Notes: generated from the letters alone by a model not told the origin. A stretch of 64,000 nucleotides of DNA from Hydrogenophaga aromaticivorans (GCF_013387465.1 NZ_VYGV01000004.1:103822-167821), one strand, 5' to 3'. Shown: positions 34,198-45,260, counted from the first letter of the stretch. Program-made: numbers and translations.

Positions 34198-34695
34198 GGC
34201 GAGGGCGGCGCGTCCGCGCAAGCCCGCCACACCCGGCCGCTGCGCCAGGTGCAGATCGCGCAGGCGCTCGTAGCGCGGGTGGAAACCGGGGAAGGCGTCC
34301 AGCGCGCGTCGGGTGGCGCGCACGTTGTCGGTCAGCCACCGGCCGCTGGGCACCCAGTGGGCCGTGAGCAGGGCCAGCCAGAGGTAGAGGTCGCGGTTGA
34401 GCGCGGGGTCGGCGAACACCGCCACGCTCGGCGGCAGGGCCAGCACCTCGGGCTCCAGCACCGCCAGTGCGGCCCGGTCGCCGCTGCCCGCGAGCCGGTG
34501 CAGCCAGTGGCGCGGGGCGGCGGTGCGCTGCAGGCCCGCCTCGGCCAGCCGCACGTGGGCCTGCCCGCCCGCGGCGCGAAACAGCAGGCCGATGGCCGTT
34601 TTCACGTCGGACAGCTGCACCGCGGCGGCCGCGTGCTCGGGCCGGGTCAGGCGCGTCAGGGCCACGTGCCACCAGCGTCCCACCATTTCTTCCAT
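34177..34695 (-). pseudogene. norD: norD, N-terminal part (truncated)
   Basis: A 172-residue reading frame that starts at ATG 34695, overlapping the stop of the polyferredoxin gene (TGATG). MEEMVGRWWHVALTRLTRPE, IGLLFRAAGG, HWLHRLAGSGDRAALAV and ALNRDLYLWLALLTAHWV are the N-terminal domain of NorD. It ends PSLFNN then TAG, and these last residues fall in the suspect adapter-like stretch. The native continuation (roughly 40-70 residues before the acidic NRSSDDEDD region, judged from other NorD proteins) is missing. Taken alone it would look like a hypothetical protein. Confidence 0.75.
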
Positions 34696-35729
34696 CAGGG
34701 CTGCTCCGGTGAGTGGGCGCGGCGCTGCCGCAGGGTCTCGCGCAGGGCGTCCGCGCCGATGCGCCACTGCAGCGTGGGGCTGCGCCCCTGCGCGGTGTGT
34801 GTGCTGTCGCAGGCGTCCAGGCATTGCCCGCACTGCACGCAGGAAAACATGCGCCGCTTGATGTTGCGCGGCTGCAGCCGCATGGGGCACACGCTGTCGC
34901 AGGCGTTGCCCAACGGCGCGTCGGGCGCGGCCAGGGCGGCGTGCGCCGGAGCGCTGCGCTGCTCGCTCTGGCAGGTCCGGCAGTCGCGCGCACGTTCGCG
35001 CTCGAACGAGACCACCAGCCCCCGCGGGTTGGCCATCCAGGCCAGGCTCTGGAACAGGCCCACCGCGCAGCCGAAGCGGCAGAACAGGTGCCGCGCGAAC
35101 GCGAACTCGGCGCTGAAGAGGGCCGTGCCCACCAGCAGGAAACGCAGCTGGTTGGCGGTGAGCGTGCCGCTGAACAGGCCGCCCCAGATCAGCTGCGGCG
35201 GCAGCAGGTAGGTCAGCAGGGTGATGGCCCAAGCAAAGCCCGCGAGCAGGCAGCTCAGCGCGAACAGCGGCCACCAGCGCCGCTGCGGCGTGACGCCGGC
35301 GCGGTGCACCGGCGTGCGGTCCCACAGGCTGAGCTTGCCGCAGGCGCGGTGCAGCAGGCTGTTGAGCGATTCCACCAGCGAAAAATGCGGGCACAGCCAG
35401 CCGCAGTAGATGCGGCCGTAGCGGTAGGCCAGCGCGAGGAAGCCGCCCACGATCAGCACGGCGGGCAGCAGCGCGCGCCACAGCAGGTTCAGGCCGGCCT
35501 GGGTGGCGCTGATCTCACCGGTGAGCAGGCCGTCGATGCCGAGCGACCAGCGCATGCCCAGCACCCAGAGCTGGGTCTCATACAAGTCGAAGCGCAGCAG
35601 GTTGAGGCTGGGCGCGAGCAGGAACAGGGCGAAGAAGCCGATCTGGGTGCGTCGGCGCCAGATCTGAAGGCTGCGCGCGCGGCGTTGCGCTTCGCTGGCC
35701 GCCGGGCCGGTGAGGGACAACTGTTCCAT
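34695..35729 (-). CDS. Membrane 4Fe-4S polyferredoxin, CcoG/NapH-like (nor cluster)
   Basis: A 344-residue membrane protein with about four to five hydrophobic segments. It has the CcoG/NosR-type motifs YCGWLCPHFSLVESLNSL and FCRFGCAVGLFQSLAWM, plus two ferredoxin-like cysteine sets: CRTCQ with CDSVCPM, and CVQCGQCLDACD. It resembles CcoG (RdxA/FixG) but lacks the C-terminal Ig-like domain. It sits between norQ and norD, overlapping the norD start, so it is cotranscribed with the NO reductase. It may deliver electrons or help metal-centre assembly; that is inference. A second, full-length CcoG is encoded at 47316-48740. Confidence 0.82.
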   Translation of the reverse strand: MEQLSLTGPAASEAQRRARSLQIWRRRTQIGFFALFLLAPSLNLLRFDLYETQLWVLGMRWSLGIDGLLTGEISATQAGLNLLWRALLPAVLIVGGFLALAYRYGRIYCGWLCPHFSLVESLNSLLHRACGKLSLWDRTPVHRAGVTPQRRWWPLFALSCLLAGFAWAITLLTYLLPPQLIWGGLFSGTLTANQLRFLLVGTALFSAEFAFARHLFCRFGCAVGLFQSLAWMANPRGLVVSFERERARDCRTCQSEQRSAPAHAALAAPDAPLGNACDSVCPMRLQPRNIKRRMFSCVQCGQCLDACDSTHTAQGRSPTLQWRIGADALRETLRQRRAHSPEQP

Positions 35730-35756
35730 GGGGCCTTGCGCAGCACGGGCTGCGCG

Positions 35757-36581
35757 TTATCCCTCGTCGCCCAGGATCGCACGCACCACTTCCATCAGGG
35801 CCTCGGCGGTGCCGGGGTCGTCGGTCAGGGCGTTCACGATGGCGCCCCGGCAGGCGCGCAGTGGCGCCAGGCCACCGGCCATCAACCTGGCGGCGGAGAC
35901 CAGCAGCCGGGTGCTGGCGGTCTCTTCCAGGTCGTGTTCGGTCAGCCGGCGCAGGGCCTGCGCCAGAGCCACCAGCTGCGCGGCCTGCAAGGCGTCGATG
36001 CATCCCTCGTTCATCACGATGTGGCGTTCGGTGTCGGCCGGGGGGTAGCCCAGGTCGATCGCCACGAAGCGCTGGCGGGTGCTGGGTTTGAGGCCCTTGA
36101 GCAGGTTCTGGTAGCCAGGGTTGTAGGACATGACCAGCATGAAGCCGGGCGGTGCGATCAGCTGCTCGCCGGTGCGCTCGATCGGCAGGCAGCGCCGGTC
36201 GTCGGCCAGCGGGTGCAGCACCACGGTGGTGTCCTTGCGGGCCTCGACCACCTCGTCCAGGTAACAGATGGCGCCGGTGCGCACGGCGCGCGCCAGCGGT
36301 CCGTCGGACCACACGGTCTCGCCCTGGCCGATCAGGAAGCGGCCCACCAGGTCGGCCGCGCCCAGGTCGTCGTGGCACGACACCGTGATCAGCGGGCGGC
36401 CCAGGCGGGCCGCCATGTGTTCGACGAAACGGGTCTTGCCGCAGCCGGTCGGGCCCTTGATCAGCAGAGGCAGCTGGGCGCGCCAGGCCTGGTCGAACAC
36501 CTCGCACTCGCCGGCCTGTTCGGCGTAGTACGGCAGCGGGTTCGCCCGGGCGTACAGTTCGGTGACGGTCATGGCGCTCAT
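35757..36581 (-). CDS. norQ: NorQ, MoxR-type AAA+ ATPase
   Basis: A 274-residue AAA+ ATPase from ATG 36581, 7 nt after the norB stop, with GAG-rich ribosome site. Walker A is GPTGCGKT, Walker B is ICYLDEVVEARKD (CYLDE), and sensor motifs lie in MLVMSYNPGYQNLLKGLKPS. It belongs to the CbbQ/NirQ/NorQ group. With the VWA protein NorD it remodels NorCB so that the non-haem iron is inserted. Its place directly after norB is the standard order. Confidence 0.94.
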   Translation of the reverse strand: MSAMTVTELYARANPLPYYAEQAGECEVFDQAWRAQLPLLIKGPTGCGKTRFVEHMAARLGRPLITVSCHDDLGAADLVGRFLIGQGETVWSDGPLARAVRTGAICYLDEVVEARKDTTVVLHPLADDRRCLPIERTGEQLIAPPGFMLVMSYNPGYQNLLKGLKPSTRQRFVAIDLGYPPADTERHIVMNEGCIDALQAAQLVALAQALRRLTEHDLEETASTRLLVSAARLMAGGLAPLRACRGAIVNALTDDPGTAEALMEVVRAILGDEG

Positions 36582-36588
36582 CCTGGTC

Positions 36589-38569
<1,981 letters not shown>

Positions 38570-38676
38570 GTTTCACGTCGAAAATGTCAGAAATCGGCCG
38601 GGGATATCTGGGCCGATTCCACAACCCCCCACCTACAATCCGGCACCGCCGCGGCTCCCGCACGGAAAAGGAACCG

Positions 38677-39378
38677 ATGGACACCAGCGACTTCAACATC
38701 CCGCGCTTTCTGGCGACCCAGGCGCTCTTCACCGACCTGTCGACCGAAGAGCTGGAGCGCGTGGCCGAGGGCTGCCAGGTGCGCCGCCTGGCGCGCGGTG
38801 ACACCGTGTTCCGCTATGGCGAGCCCTGCCGCGAGTTCCATGTGCTGGTGCTGGGCCAGGTCAAGCTGTTTGCGCTGTCGCCCGCCGGGCAGGAAAAGGT
38901 GATCGAGCTGGTGCAGCCCGGCCACAGCTTTGCCGAGGCGCTGATGTTCACCGACAAGCCCTACATCCTGAATGCGCAGGCGCTCACCAGCAGCCTGCTG
39001 CTGAGCGTGGGCAAGCAGGTCATCGTCAACGAGATCCAGCGCGACCCCCGCTTCTCGCTGCGCATGCTGGCGGGCATTTCCCGGCGCCTGCACGGTCTGG
39101 TGCACGACATCGAGACCGGCGCGCTGCACACCGGCATGCAGCGGGTGATCGGCTACCTGCTGCGCGAACACCAGGTGGAAGACTGCTCCACGGGCGAGGT
39201 CTACATCGTCTCGCTGCCGGTGAGCAAGGCCACCGTGGCCTCCCGGCTGTCGCTCACGCCGGAGTATTTCTCCAAGGTGCTGCACGAACTGGAGTCGGTG
39301 AACCTGATCCGTATCGACAAGCGCGACATCCACATCGTCGACGTGCCGGGTCTCGCCAGGTATGGGGTCCAGACCTGA
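38677..39378 (+). CDS. Crp/Fnr family regulator, DNR/NnrR-like
   Basis: A 233-residue regulator from ATG 38677 (the frame is open upstream to 38584). A cyclic-nucleotide-binding-type beta barrel (about 15-125) and dimer helix lead to the HTH with LPVSKATVASRLSLTPEYFSKVLHEL; the E-xx-S-K pattern resembles the E-xx-S-R that reads TTGA. There is no N-terminal cysteine cluster, so it is not an oxygen-sensing FNR. It fits the NO-responsive DNR/NnrR group that controls denitrification genes. It is divergent from norC with a TTGA-N6-TCAA site between. Confidence 0.88.
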   Translation: MDTSDFNIPRFLATQALFTDLSTEELERVAEGCQVRRLARGDTVFRYGEPCREFHVLVLGQVKLFALSPAGQEKVIELVQPGHSFAEALMFTDKPYILNAQALTSSLLLSVGKQVIVNEIQRDPRFSLRMLAGISRRLHGLVHDIETGALHTGMQRVIGYLLREHQVEDCSTGEVYIVSLPVSKATVASRLSLTPEYFSKVLHELESVNLIRIDKRDIHIVDVPGLARYGVQT

Positions 39379-39402
39379 GAGCGCACTGCGCGGCGCACGG
39401 CC

Positions 39403-40887
39403 TCACGCCATCAGCGCCGCGAACAGCGGCTCCATGCGGGCCGTCACCGCCGGGTCCATGGCCATCACCCGGCCCCATTCGCGCTGCGTTTCACCGGGCC
39501 ACTTGTTCGTCGCATCCAGCCCCATCTTGCTGCCCAGGCCGCTCACGGGCGAGGCGAAGTCGAGGTAGTCGATGGGGGTGTGTTCGATGGTGAAGCTGTC
39601 GCGCGCCGGGTCCATGCGTGTGCTCATGGCCCAGATGACTTCGCCCCAGTTGCGCACGTCGATGTCCTCGTCCACGACCACGACGAACTTGGTGTACATG
39701 AACTGGCGCAGGTGGCTCCACACGCCCATCATCACGCGCCGCGCGTGACCGGCGTAGGCCTTGCGGATCTGCACCACCGCCATGCGGTAACTGCAGGCCT
39801 CGGACGGCAGGTGGAAGTCAGTGATCTCGGGGAACTGGCGCTGCAGCAGCGGGATGAACAACTCGTTCATCGCCAGCGCGAGCATGGCGGGTTCGTCCGG
39901 CGGTTTGCCGGTGTAGGTGGAGTGGTAGATGGCGTCGCGCCGCATCGTGATGCGCTCGACCGTGAACACCGGGAACTCGGCGCGTTCGTTGTAGTAGCCG
40001 GTGTGGTCGCCGTAGGGGCCTTCGAGCGCGTGCTGCCAGCCGCTGGGGTGCGCGGCGTCGGGCTGGATATGGCCCTCGAGCACGATCTCGGCCGAGGCGG
40101 GCACCTGCAGCGGCACGCCCAGCGCCCGCACGACCTCGGTGCGCGCGCCGCGCAGCAGGCCGGCGAACTGGTATTCGGAGAGGCTGTCGGGCACGGGCGT
40201 GACCGCGCCCAGGATGGTGGCCGGGTCGGCGCCCAGGGCCACGGCCACCGGGTAGGGCTGGCCCGGGTGTTGCCGGCAGTGGTCGCGGAAGTCGAGCGCG
40301 CCGCCGCGGTGGGCGAGCCAGCGCACGATGAGCTGGTTGCGCGAGAGCACCTGCTGGCGGTAGATGCCCAGGTTCTGCCGCGTCTTGTGCGGCCCGCGCG
40401 TGATCACCAGGCCCCAGGTGATGAGCGGGGCCACGTCGTCGGGCCAGCAGTGCTGGATGGGCAGGCGCGCCAGGTCCACGTCGGCACCTTCCCACACCCG
40501 CTCCTGGCAGGGCGCGGAACTGCGCTCTTTGGGGCTCATGTGCCACAGCGTCTTGACCAGACCGCTCAGGGCCACCATGTCTTTCAGCCCGCCCGGCGCC
40601 TGCGGCTCCTTGAGCGCGGCCAGCACCTCGCCGAACTGGCGCAGCTCGCGCAGGCTGCCCACGCCCATGGCGCGCGCCACACGGCCGGTGGTGCCAAACA
40701 GGTTGCCCAGCACCGGCATGCTGTGGCCGGTGGGCCGCTCGAACAGCAGGGCCGGTCCGCCGGCGCGCAGCACGCGGTCGCACAGCGCGGTCATCTCCAG
40801 GTGGGGCGAGACCGGTTCGTTGATGCGCCGCAGCTCGCCGGTGGCTTCGAGCTGGGCCATGAAGTCGCGCAAGTCGCGGTAGGTCAT
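39403..40887 (-). CDS. ubiD: UbiD prenylated-FMN decarboxylase
   Basis: 4-hydroxy-3-polyprenylbenzoate decarboxylase of ubiquinone synthesis, 494 residues from ATG 40887, which overlaps the ubiX stop (ATGA). Family landmarks are [60 protein letters not shown] and [20 protein letters not shown]. It needs the prenylated flavin made by UbiX. It is the last gene of an oxygen-independent ubiquinone cluster. Gap to the DNR-like gene downstream is 24 bp (convergent). Confidence 0.95.
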   Translation of the reverse strand: MTYRDLRDFMAQLEATGELRRINEPVSPHLEMTALCDRVLRAGGPALLFERPTGHSMPVLGNLFGTTGRVARAMGVGSLRELRQFGEVLAALKEPQAPGGLKDMVALSGLVKTLWHMSPKERSSAPCQERVWEGADVDLARLPIQHCWPDDVAPLITWGLVITRGPHKTRQNLGIYRQQVLSRNQLIVRWLAHRGGALDFRDHCRQHPGQPYPVAVALGADPATILGAVTPVPDSLSEYQFAGLLRGARTEVVRALGVPLQVPASAEIVLEGHIQPDAAHPSGWQHALEGPYGDHTGYYNERAEFPVFTVERITMRRDAIYHSTYTGKPPDEPAMLALAMNELFIPLLQRQFPEITDFHLPSEACSYRMAVVQIRKAYAGHARRVMMGVWSHLRQFMYTKFVVVVDEDIDVRNWGEVIWAMSTRMDPARDSFTIEHTPIDYLDFASPVSGLGSKMGLDATNKWPGETQREWGRVMAMDPAVTARMEPLFAALMA

Positions 40888-41483
40888 GCGGGCACCTTGT
40901 CCATGCCCTGCCAACGCTGGCTCAGCGTGTGCGGCACGTCCAGCAGATCGAGCACACGCGCCACGCTGGCGTCCACCAGATCGTCGAGCGTCTGGGGCCG
41001 CAGGTAGAAGGCGGGCATGGGGGGGCAGACGATGGCGCCCATTTCGGTCACGGCGGTCATGTTGCGCAGGTGGCCCAGGTGCAGCGGGGTCTCGCGCGTC
41101 ATGAGTACCAGTCGGCGGCGTTCCTTGAGCATCACGTCGGCCGCGCGCGTGACCAGGTTGTCCGACAGGCCGTGCGCGATGGCCGCGAGCGTGCGCATGG
41201 AGCAGGGCGCGACCACCATGCCGCTGCAGCGGAACGAGCCGCTGGCCGGGCCGGCGCCGAGCTGGTTGGCGTCGTGCAGGGTGTGCACCAGCGGGCGCAG
41301 CATGTCGGCGTTCACGTCGAGCTCGTGGCGCAGCGTGAGCCAGCCCGCGTCGGACACCACCGCGTGCGCCTGCACGTCGGGCATCTCGCTCAGCACCTGC
41401 AGCAGGCGCAGGCCGTAGACCGCGCCGCTGGCACCGGTGATGGCCACCAGCAGGCGGCGTGGTTCAGGGGGTGGGGAGCTCAT
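40884..41483 (-). CDS. ubiX: UbiX flavin prenyltransferase
   Basis: Makes prenylated FMN, the cofactor for UbiD. The 199-residue protein has [17 protein letters not shown] (FMN site), [38 protein letters not shown] and [16 protein letters not shown] [17 protein letters not shown], all typical. The start overlaps the 3' end of the DGC-domain gene by 20 bp, and the stop overlaps ubiD. Confidence 0.96.
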   Translation of the reverse strand: MSSPPPEPRRLLVAITGASGAVYGLRLLQVLSEMPDVQAHAVVSDAGWLTLRHELDVNADMLRPLVHTLHDANQLGAGPASGSFRCSGMVVAPCSMRTLAAIAHGLSDNLVTRAADVMLKERRRLVLMTRETPLHLGHLRNMTAVTEMGAIVCPPMPAFYLRPQTLDDLVDASVARVLDLLDVPHTLSQRWQGMDKVPA

Positions 41484-41874
41484 CGGGTGGCGTATCGGCG
41501 TCTTGCAAGAGGCGCTGCAGGTCGTTGCGCACCCGGAACAGCACGGCCTCGGCCTGGTCCGGGTCGAAGTCCTCGTGCAGGCGCTTGCGCACGCCGTAGA
41601 TGTTCAGCTGGTGGTGCTGCGTGGGTTCGATGCCGTGGCGGCCCAGGCAGTGGCGCGCGCATTCCAGGGGACAGCCGTCCAGGACCACGATGGGGCGCCC
41701 CGAGCGGGCCGTCTTCAGCAGGCTGGGCACGTCACCGCCGATGCCCGCGATGCAGGACATTTCGGCCGTGCCCATGCGGTCCAGCCGCACCGCCACGTGG
41801 TTGGCCAGCTGCGCGGCGCTGGAGCAACCGGAGCACGCGTAGACGATGGGCAGTTTGGGGTCAGCGCGGGCCAT
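41464..41874 (-). CDS. DGC-domain putative zinc-binding protein
   Basis: A 136-residue cytoplasmic protein with the cysteine-rich DGC pattern: PIVYACSGCSSAAQLANHVAV, MSCIAGIGGDVP and VLDGCPLECARHCL. The family (PF08859-type, 'putative zinc-binding') is uncharacterised and often encoded in anaerobic respiratory clusters. It overlaps ubiT by 14 bp and ubiX by 20 bp, so it is firmly inside the ubiquinone operon. A metal or iron-sulfur role in that pathway is a reasonable guess, not shown. Confidence 0.85.
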   Translation of the reverse strand: MARADPKLPIVYACSGCSSAAQLANHVAVRLDRMGTAEMSCIAGIGGDVPSLLKTARSGRPIVVLDGCPLECARHCLGRHGIEPTQHHQLNIYGVRKRLHEDFDPDQAEAVLFRVRNDLQRLLQDADTPPDELPTP

Positions 41875-42376
41875 GGCGGGAACCTGGCGCCCACGATGGG
41901 CGCAACTGCCGCAGGCGGGACAGCACGGCCGAGGGCGCCCACTGCGCGAAGTCGAACACTGGCAGCTCCAGCGCGTCGAGCGCGTTCTTGACCACCAGGC
42001 CCAATTCGGTGTCGCCCTCCATGGAGAGGCGGCGGTTGAAGAACAGGGTGTCGGGGTCGTCCAGCCGCTGCGCCAGGCGCAGGAAGTCGTGGGCGTTGGC
42101 GCTCAGGGTGAGCTCGGTGGCGGGTTGCGGCGTGCTGGCGCGGAACGCCGTGCGCTGCCACGCAAAGTCGAACTTCAGGCCGGCGTCGCGCACGTGGATG
42201 CGGATGCGCTGGCCCTGCAGGCGCTCGGCCACATCGGCCGGCAACTGTCGCGCCAGCACCAGGTTGAGCCCGGCGACCAGCAGCAGCGAGCCGGGATACG
42301 GCGGCAGGCGCGAGAGCATGGCGGCGAGCGGCAGGGGAACGGTGTGGCGCTGGGTCTGGGCAAAGGTGTCGTTCAT
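41861..42376 (-). CDS. ubiT: UbiT, SCP2-type lipid-binding protein of anaerobic ubiquinone synthesis
   Basis: A 171-residue protein with an SCP2 lipid-binding fold (about 25-150). RIRIHVRDAGLKFDFAW and FFNRRLSMEGDTELGLVVKNALDALEL match UbiT (YhbT) rather than UbiJ. UbiT is thought to bind the growing isoprenoid quinone precursor under anoxia. It shares an operon with ubiU and ubiV upstream, which is the usual partnership. It overlaps the DGC-domain gene by 14 bp. Confidence 0.88.
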   Translation of the reverse strand: MNDTFAQTQRHTVPLPLAAMLSRLPPYPGSLLLVAGLNLVLARQLPADVAERLQGQRIRIHVRDAGLKFDFAWQRTAFRASTPQPATELTLSANAHDFLRLAQRLDDPDTLFFNRRLSMEGDTELGLVVKNALDALELPVFDFAQWAPSAVLSRLRQLRPSWAPGSRHGPR

Positions 42377-42392
42377 GGGGAGGCGGTGGCGT

Positions 42393-43010
42393 TCAGGCCA
42401 CGTACAGCAGCAGGGTGAAGAAATGGCAGGTGCTGCCGCCGAGCACGAACAGGTGCCAGATGCCGTGGCCATGGCGCAGCTTGTGGTCGGTGGCGTAAAA
42501 GGCGATGCCCAGGGTGTAGAGGGCGCCACCGGTGGCCAGCCAGGCAAAGCCGGCCGGGCCCAGCGCCTGCCACAGCGGCGCCACCGCCACCAGCGCCAGC
42601 CAGCCCATGAGCACATAGATCACCAGCGACAGCACCCGTGCACCGCGCGCCAGCCAGATTTCCTGCGCGATGCCGGCCACGGCCAGCGACCAGACCACGC
42701 CCAGCAGCGACCAGCCCCAGGGACCTTTGAGCGAGACCAGCGCAAAGGGCGTGTACGTGCCCGCGATCAGCAGGTAGATGCTGCAGTGGTCCAGCTTCTT
42801 GAACACGGCCTTGGCCCGACCGCCCAGCGCGTGGTACAGCGTGGACGCCACATAGAGCGCCACCAGCATCGCGCCATAGACACTGAAGCCCACGATGCGC
42901 CAGGGGTCGCCCTTGAGCGACGCGCTGGTGATGAGCACCACCGAACCGGCCACGGCCAGCACCGCCCCCACGAGGTGGCTGATGCTGTTGAAGCGCTCGC
43001 CGGTGGCCAT
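42393..43010 (-). CDS. Hemolysin III/TrhA (PAQR family) membrane protein
   Basis: A 205-residue, seven-helix protein. The PAQR/HlyIII metal site is visible: YVASTLYHALGG, DHCSIYLLIAGTYTPFAL and HGHGIWHLFVLGGSTCHFF, with conserved Ser, Asp and His. Bacterial TrhA proteins affect membrane lipid composition and energetics. It lies 4 bp after ubiV and 16 bp before ubiT in the same direction, so it is cotranscribed with the anaerobic ubiquinone genes. A role in that pathway is not known. Confidence 0.9.
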   Translation of the reverse strand: MATGERFNSISHLVGAVLAVAGSVVLITSASLKGDPWRIVGFSVYGAMLVALYVASTLYHALGGRAKAVFKKLDHCSIYLLIAGTYTPFALVSLKGPWGWSLLGVVWSLAVAGIAQEIWLARGARVLSLVIYVLMGWLALVAVAPLWQALGPAGFAWLATGGALYTLGIAFYATDHKLRHGHGIWHLFVLGGSTCHFFTLLLYVA

Positions 43011-43014
43011 GGTG

Positions 43015-43938
43015 TCAGGCGGTGGCCGGCGCTGTGGCCGCGACGCGGTCCTGCCCGGGCTGGCCGTGCCAGTAGCCGTTGCAGTCGGCCGGGCCCTGGC
43101 CCGCGTCCGGCAGCAGCGGCAGCAGGGCCGCGCGGGCCTCGGTGCCCGAGCGGCTGCCGCGGCGCACCGCGTCGTACAGGCCGATCACGTCCGCCGTGTG
43201 CAAGGACTGCGGGCTGATGCGCGCCACGTCGACACCGAGCGCCGTCAGATCGTCCCAGGCGTCGATCAGGCTGTGCACCCGCGCCGACTGGGTCTGGATG
43301 CCGTTGAGCACCAGGAACTCGGCGCTCTCGCGCGTCTTGAGCATCAGGCCGTCGGGGTGGTCGATGCAGCTGAAGCGGCAGTCGTCCTTGGGCAGGTTGC
43401 GGTGGCGGGCGGTGAAGCAGCGGGCCGAAAACGCCAGCGGCAGGCGGCCGTGCACGAACACCTCGGTCTGCAGGCCGGCCGGGCGCTGCTGCTGCAGCAG
43501 GGTCAGGTCTTTGCGCGGCATCTCCAGCGGCGCCACCCAGCGCGAGGCGCCCAGCGACGCCATCCATTGCAGCGTGGGGCCGTTGTAGACGTTGAGGTGC
43601 GGGCCGGCGACGAAACCGCGCTCACCGGCCAGCGCATTCACCGCGCCCATGTCGTTGGCCTCGATGCCGAAGTCGGTGTTCGCCGCGATCTTCTGCATTG
43701 CGCTCACGTCCGAGCCCGACTCCAGCAGCACCTGGGTGGAGAGCACGGCGGTCTTGCCCGAAGCGCGCATCAGCTCGGCCACGTCCAGCCAGTCCGACAG
43801 GCGCAGCTCGTGGCGGCGCGAGCAGGTCACCTCGCCGAGGTAGACGATGTCCACCGCCGTCGCGGCCATGGCCTCGTAGAAGTCGAACACGGTCTGGCGT
43901 GGCCAGTAGTACTGCAGGGGTCCGAGAGAAAGTTTCAT
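43015..43938 (-). CDS. ubiV: UbiV, O2-independent ubiquinone hydroxylation (U32 peptidase family)
   Basis: A 307-residue U32-family protein from ATG 43938. With UbiU it hydroxylates quinone precursors without O2. The [4Fe-4S] cysteines lie in [10 protein letters not shown] (near residue 39) and [21 protein letters not shown] (about 175-197), positions expected for UbiV. The N-terminus [19 protein letters not shown] is typical. A dispersed repeat lies in the 115 bp gap after ubiU. The alanine-rich tail (AATAPATA) is unusual but harmless. Confidence 0.92.
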   Translation of the reverse strand: MKLSLGPLQYYWPRQTVFDFYEAMAATAVDIVYLGEVTCSRRHELRLSDWLDVAELMRASGKTAVLSTQVLLESGSDVSAMQKIAANTDFGIEANDMGAVNALAGERGFVAGPHLNVYNGPTLQWMASLGASRWVAPLEMPRKDLTLLQQQRPAGLQTEVFVHGRLPLAFSARCFTARHRNLPKDDCRFSCIDHPDGLMLKTRESAEFLVLNGIQTQSARVHSLIDAWDDLTALGVDVARISPQSLHTADVIGLYDAVRRGSRSGTEARAALLPLLPDAGQGPADCNGYWHGQPGQDRVAATAPATA

Positions 43939-43984
43939 ATCGGTGTTTCGTTCATCGCGCGTGCCTTTCCCAGCACGCGCCGAA

Positions 43985-44050
43985 GATCCGGCTCCGCCGG
44001 TCCAAGGGCGTGGTCCCCCTGGGGGGAAGCCGCGAAGCGGCGCAGGGGGG
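43985..44050 (-). repeat. Dispersed C-rich palindromic repeat, copy 4
   Basis: Read on the minus strand: CCCCCC, CTGCGCCGCTTCGCGGC (a GCCGC-TTCG-CGGC tetraloop hairpin), CCCCCC/GGGGG and CCGGCGGAGCCGG (43988-44000). It starts 3 nt after the ubiU stop codon and fills the ubiU-ubiV gap inside the operon. Confidence 0.75.
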
Positions 44051-44053
44051 ATG

Positions 44054-45088
44054 TCATTTCCACGGCCGGTGGTAGGCGCCCAAGGTGTGTTGCTGACCTT
44101 CCGCGACCTGGTCGAGCGAGGCCATCCAGGCGCTCTTGGGCGTGTAGTGCTGGGGCTGGGCGACGCAGCTGTCGATGGCTTCGCGCCAGACCTTCGTGAC
44201 CTGGGCCACGTAGGCCGGGCTGCGCTGGCGACCTTCGATCTTGATCGCGCGCACGCCCATTTGCAACAGCTGCGGCAACAGAGAGAGCGTGTTGAGGCTG
44301 GTGGGCTCTTCGATCGCGTAGTAGCTGGTGTCGTCTTCCACATCAAAGCGGCCCTTGCACAGCGTGGGGTAGCCCGCGCTCTCGCCGGCGGCGTAGCGGT
44401 CGATCAGCACGCCGTTCAGGCGCGACTCCAGGCCCTTCGGTGTTTCCTGCCAGCGCACCGCTTTGGCCGGCGAACACACGCCGTGCGTGTTGGGCGATTC
44501 GCCCGTGACGTAGGACGAAAGCGCGCAGCGTCCTTCAACCATCACGCACAGGCTGCCGAAGCCGAACACCTCGATCTCCACCGGCGTCTTCTGCACCACC
44601 TGGCGCACCTGGTCGAGCGAGAGCACGCGCGGCAGCACGGCGCGCGAAATGCCGAACTCGCGGTGGTAGAGGTTGATCGCTTCAGGGTTGGTGGCCGAAC
44701 CCTGCACCGAGAGGTGCAGCCGCAGCCGCGGGTGGCGCTGCGTGGCGTAGCGCATGAGGCCGGGGTCGGCCAGGATCACCGCGTCCACACCCAGGTTCAC
44801 CGCCTTGTCCATCGCCTCGCGCCAGCGCTCCGGCTGCGCGGCCTGGGGGTAGGTGTTGAGCGCCATGAACACCTGGCAGCCACGCGCATGCGCGTAGGCC
44901 ACGCCGGTCGCGATGGCCGCGTCGTCGAAGTTCAGGCCGGCGAAGTTGCGTGCGTTGGTGGCGTCGCGCAGGCCCAGGTAGACGCAGTTGGCGCCGTGGT
45001 CCACCGCGGCCTTGAGCGCGGGCAGGCTGCCGGCCGGGCAGACCAGGTCCAGGGTGTGGGGGTTGTCTAACGTTCGGTCGGTGGCCAT
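44054..45088 (-). CDS. ubiU: UbiU, O2-independent ubiquinone hydroxylation (U32 peptidase family)
   Basis: A 344-residue U32-family protein, partner of UbiV. The start [20 protein letters not shown] is characteristic. The [4Fe-4S] cysteines are in [28 protein letters not shown] and PTLCKGRFD, as in UbiU. The C-terminal [20 protein letters not shown] is a U32 signature. It is the first gene of the ubiU-ubiV-trhA-ubiT-DGC-ubiX-ubiD run. An FNR-type box lies 84-97 bp upstream. Confidence 0.93.
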   Translation of the reverse strand: MATDRTLDNPHTLDLVCPAGSLPALKAAVDHGANCVYLGLRDATNARNFAGLNFDDAAIATGVAYAHARGCQVFMALNTYPQAAQPERWREAMDKAVNLGVDAVILADPGLMRYATQRHPRLRLHLSVQGSATNPEAINLYHREFGISRAVLPRVLSLDQVRQVVQKTPVEIEVFGFGSLCVMVEGRCALSSYVTGESPNTHGVCSPAKAVRWQETPKGLESRLNGVLIDRYAAGESAGYPTLCKGRFDVEDDTSYYAIEEPTSLNTLSLLPQLLQMGVRAIKIEGRQRSPAYVAQVTKVWREAIDSCVAQPQHYTPKSAWMASLDQVAEGQQHTLGAYHRPWK

Positions 45089-45171
45089 GGAAGCTTGCGT
45101 GGAAGGTGCGGCACGGCGGAGATGCCGTTGCCAGGCGGGCGCGAAGGTATCAGCGGCCCGGAGCCCGGGCG

Positions 45172-45185
45172 TTGACCTGGGTCAA
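45172..45185. promoter_or_regulatory. FNR-type box upstream of ubiU
   Basis: TTGACCTGGGTCAA is a TTGA-N6-TCAA palindrome, 84 bp upstream of the ubiU ATG. With an activator bound at -41.5, transcription would start near 45,137, leaving a ~50 nt leader. Anoxic induction of an oxygen-independent ubiquinone operon makes biological sense. Confidence 0.72.
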
Positions 45186-45260
45186 TGGGTTCATGGCTTG
45201 ATCTGACGCAAACGGATCGGCTCAGGAACGCGTGCACCCGCCCAACCAAGGACACCGCCG

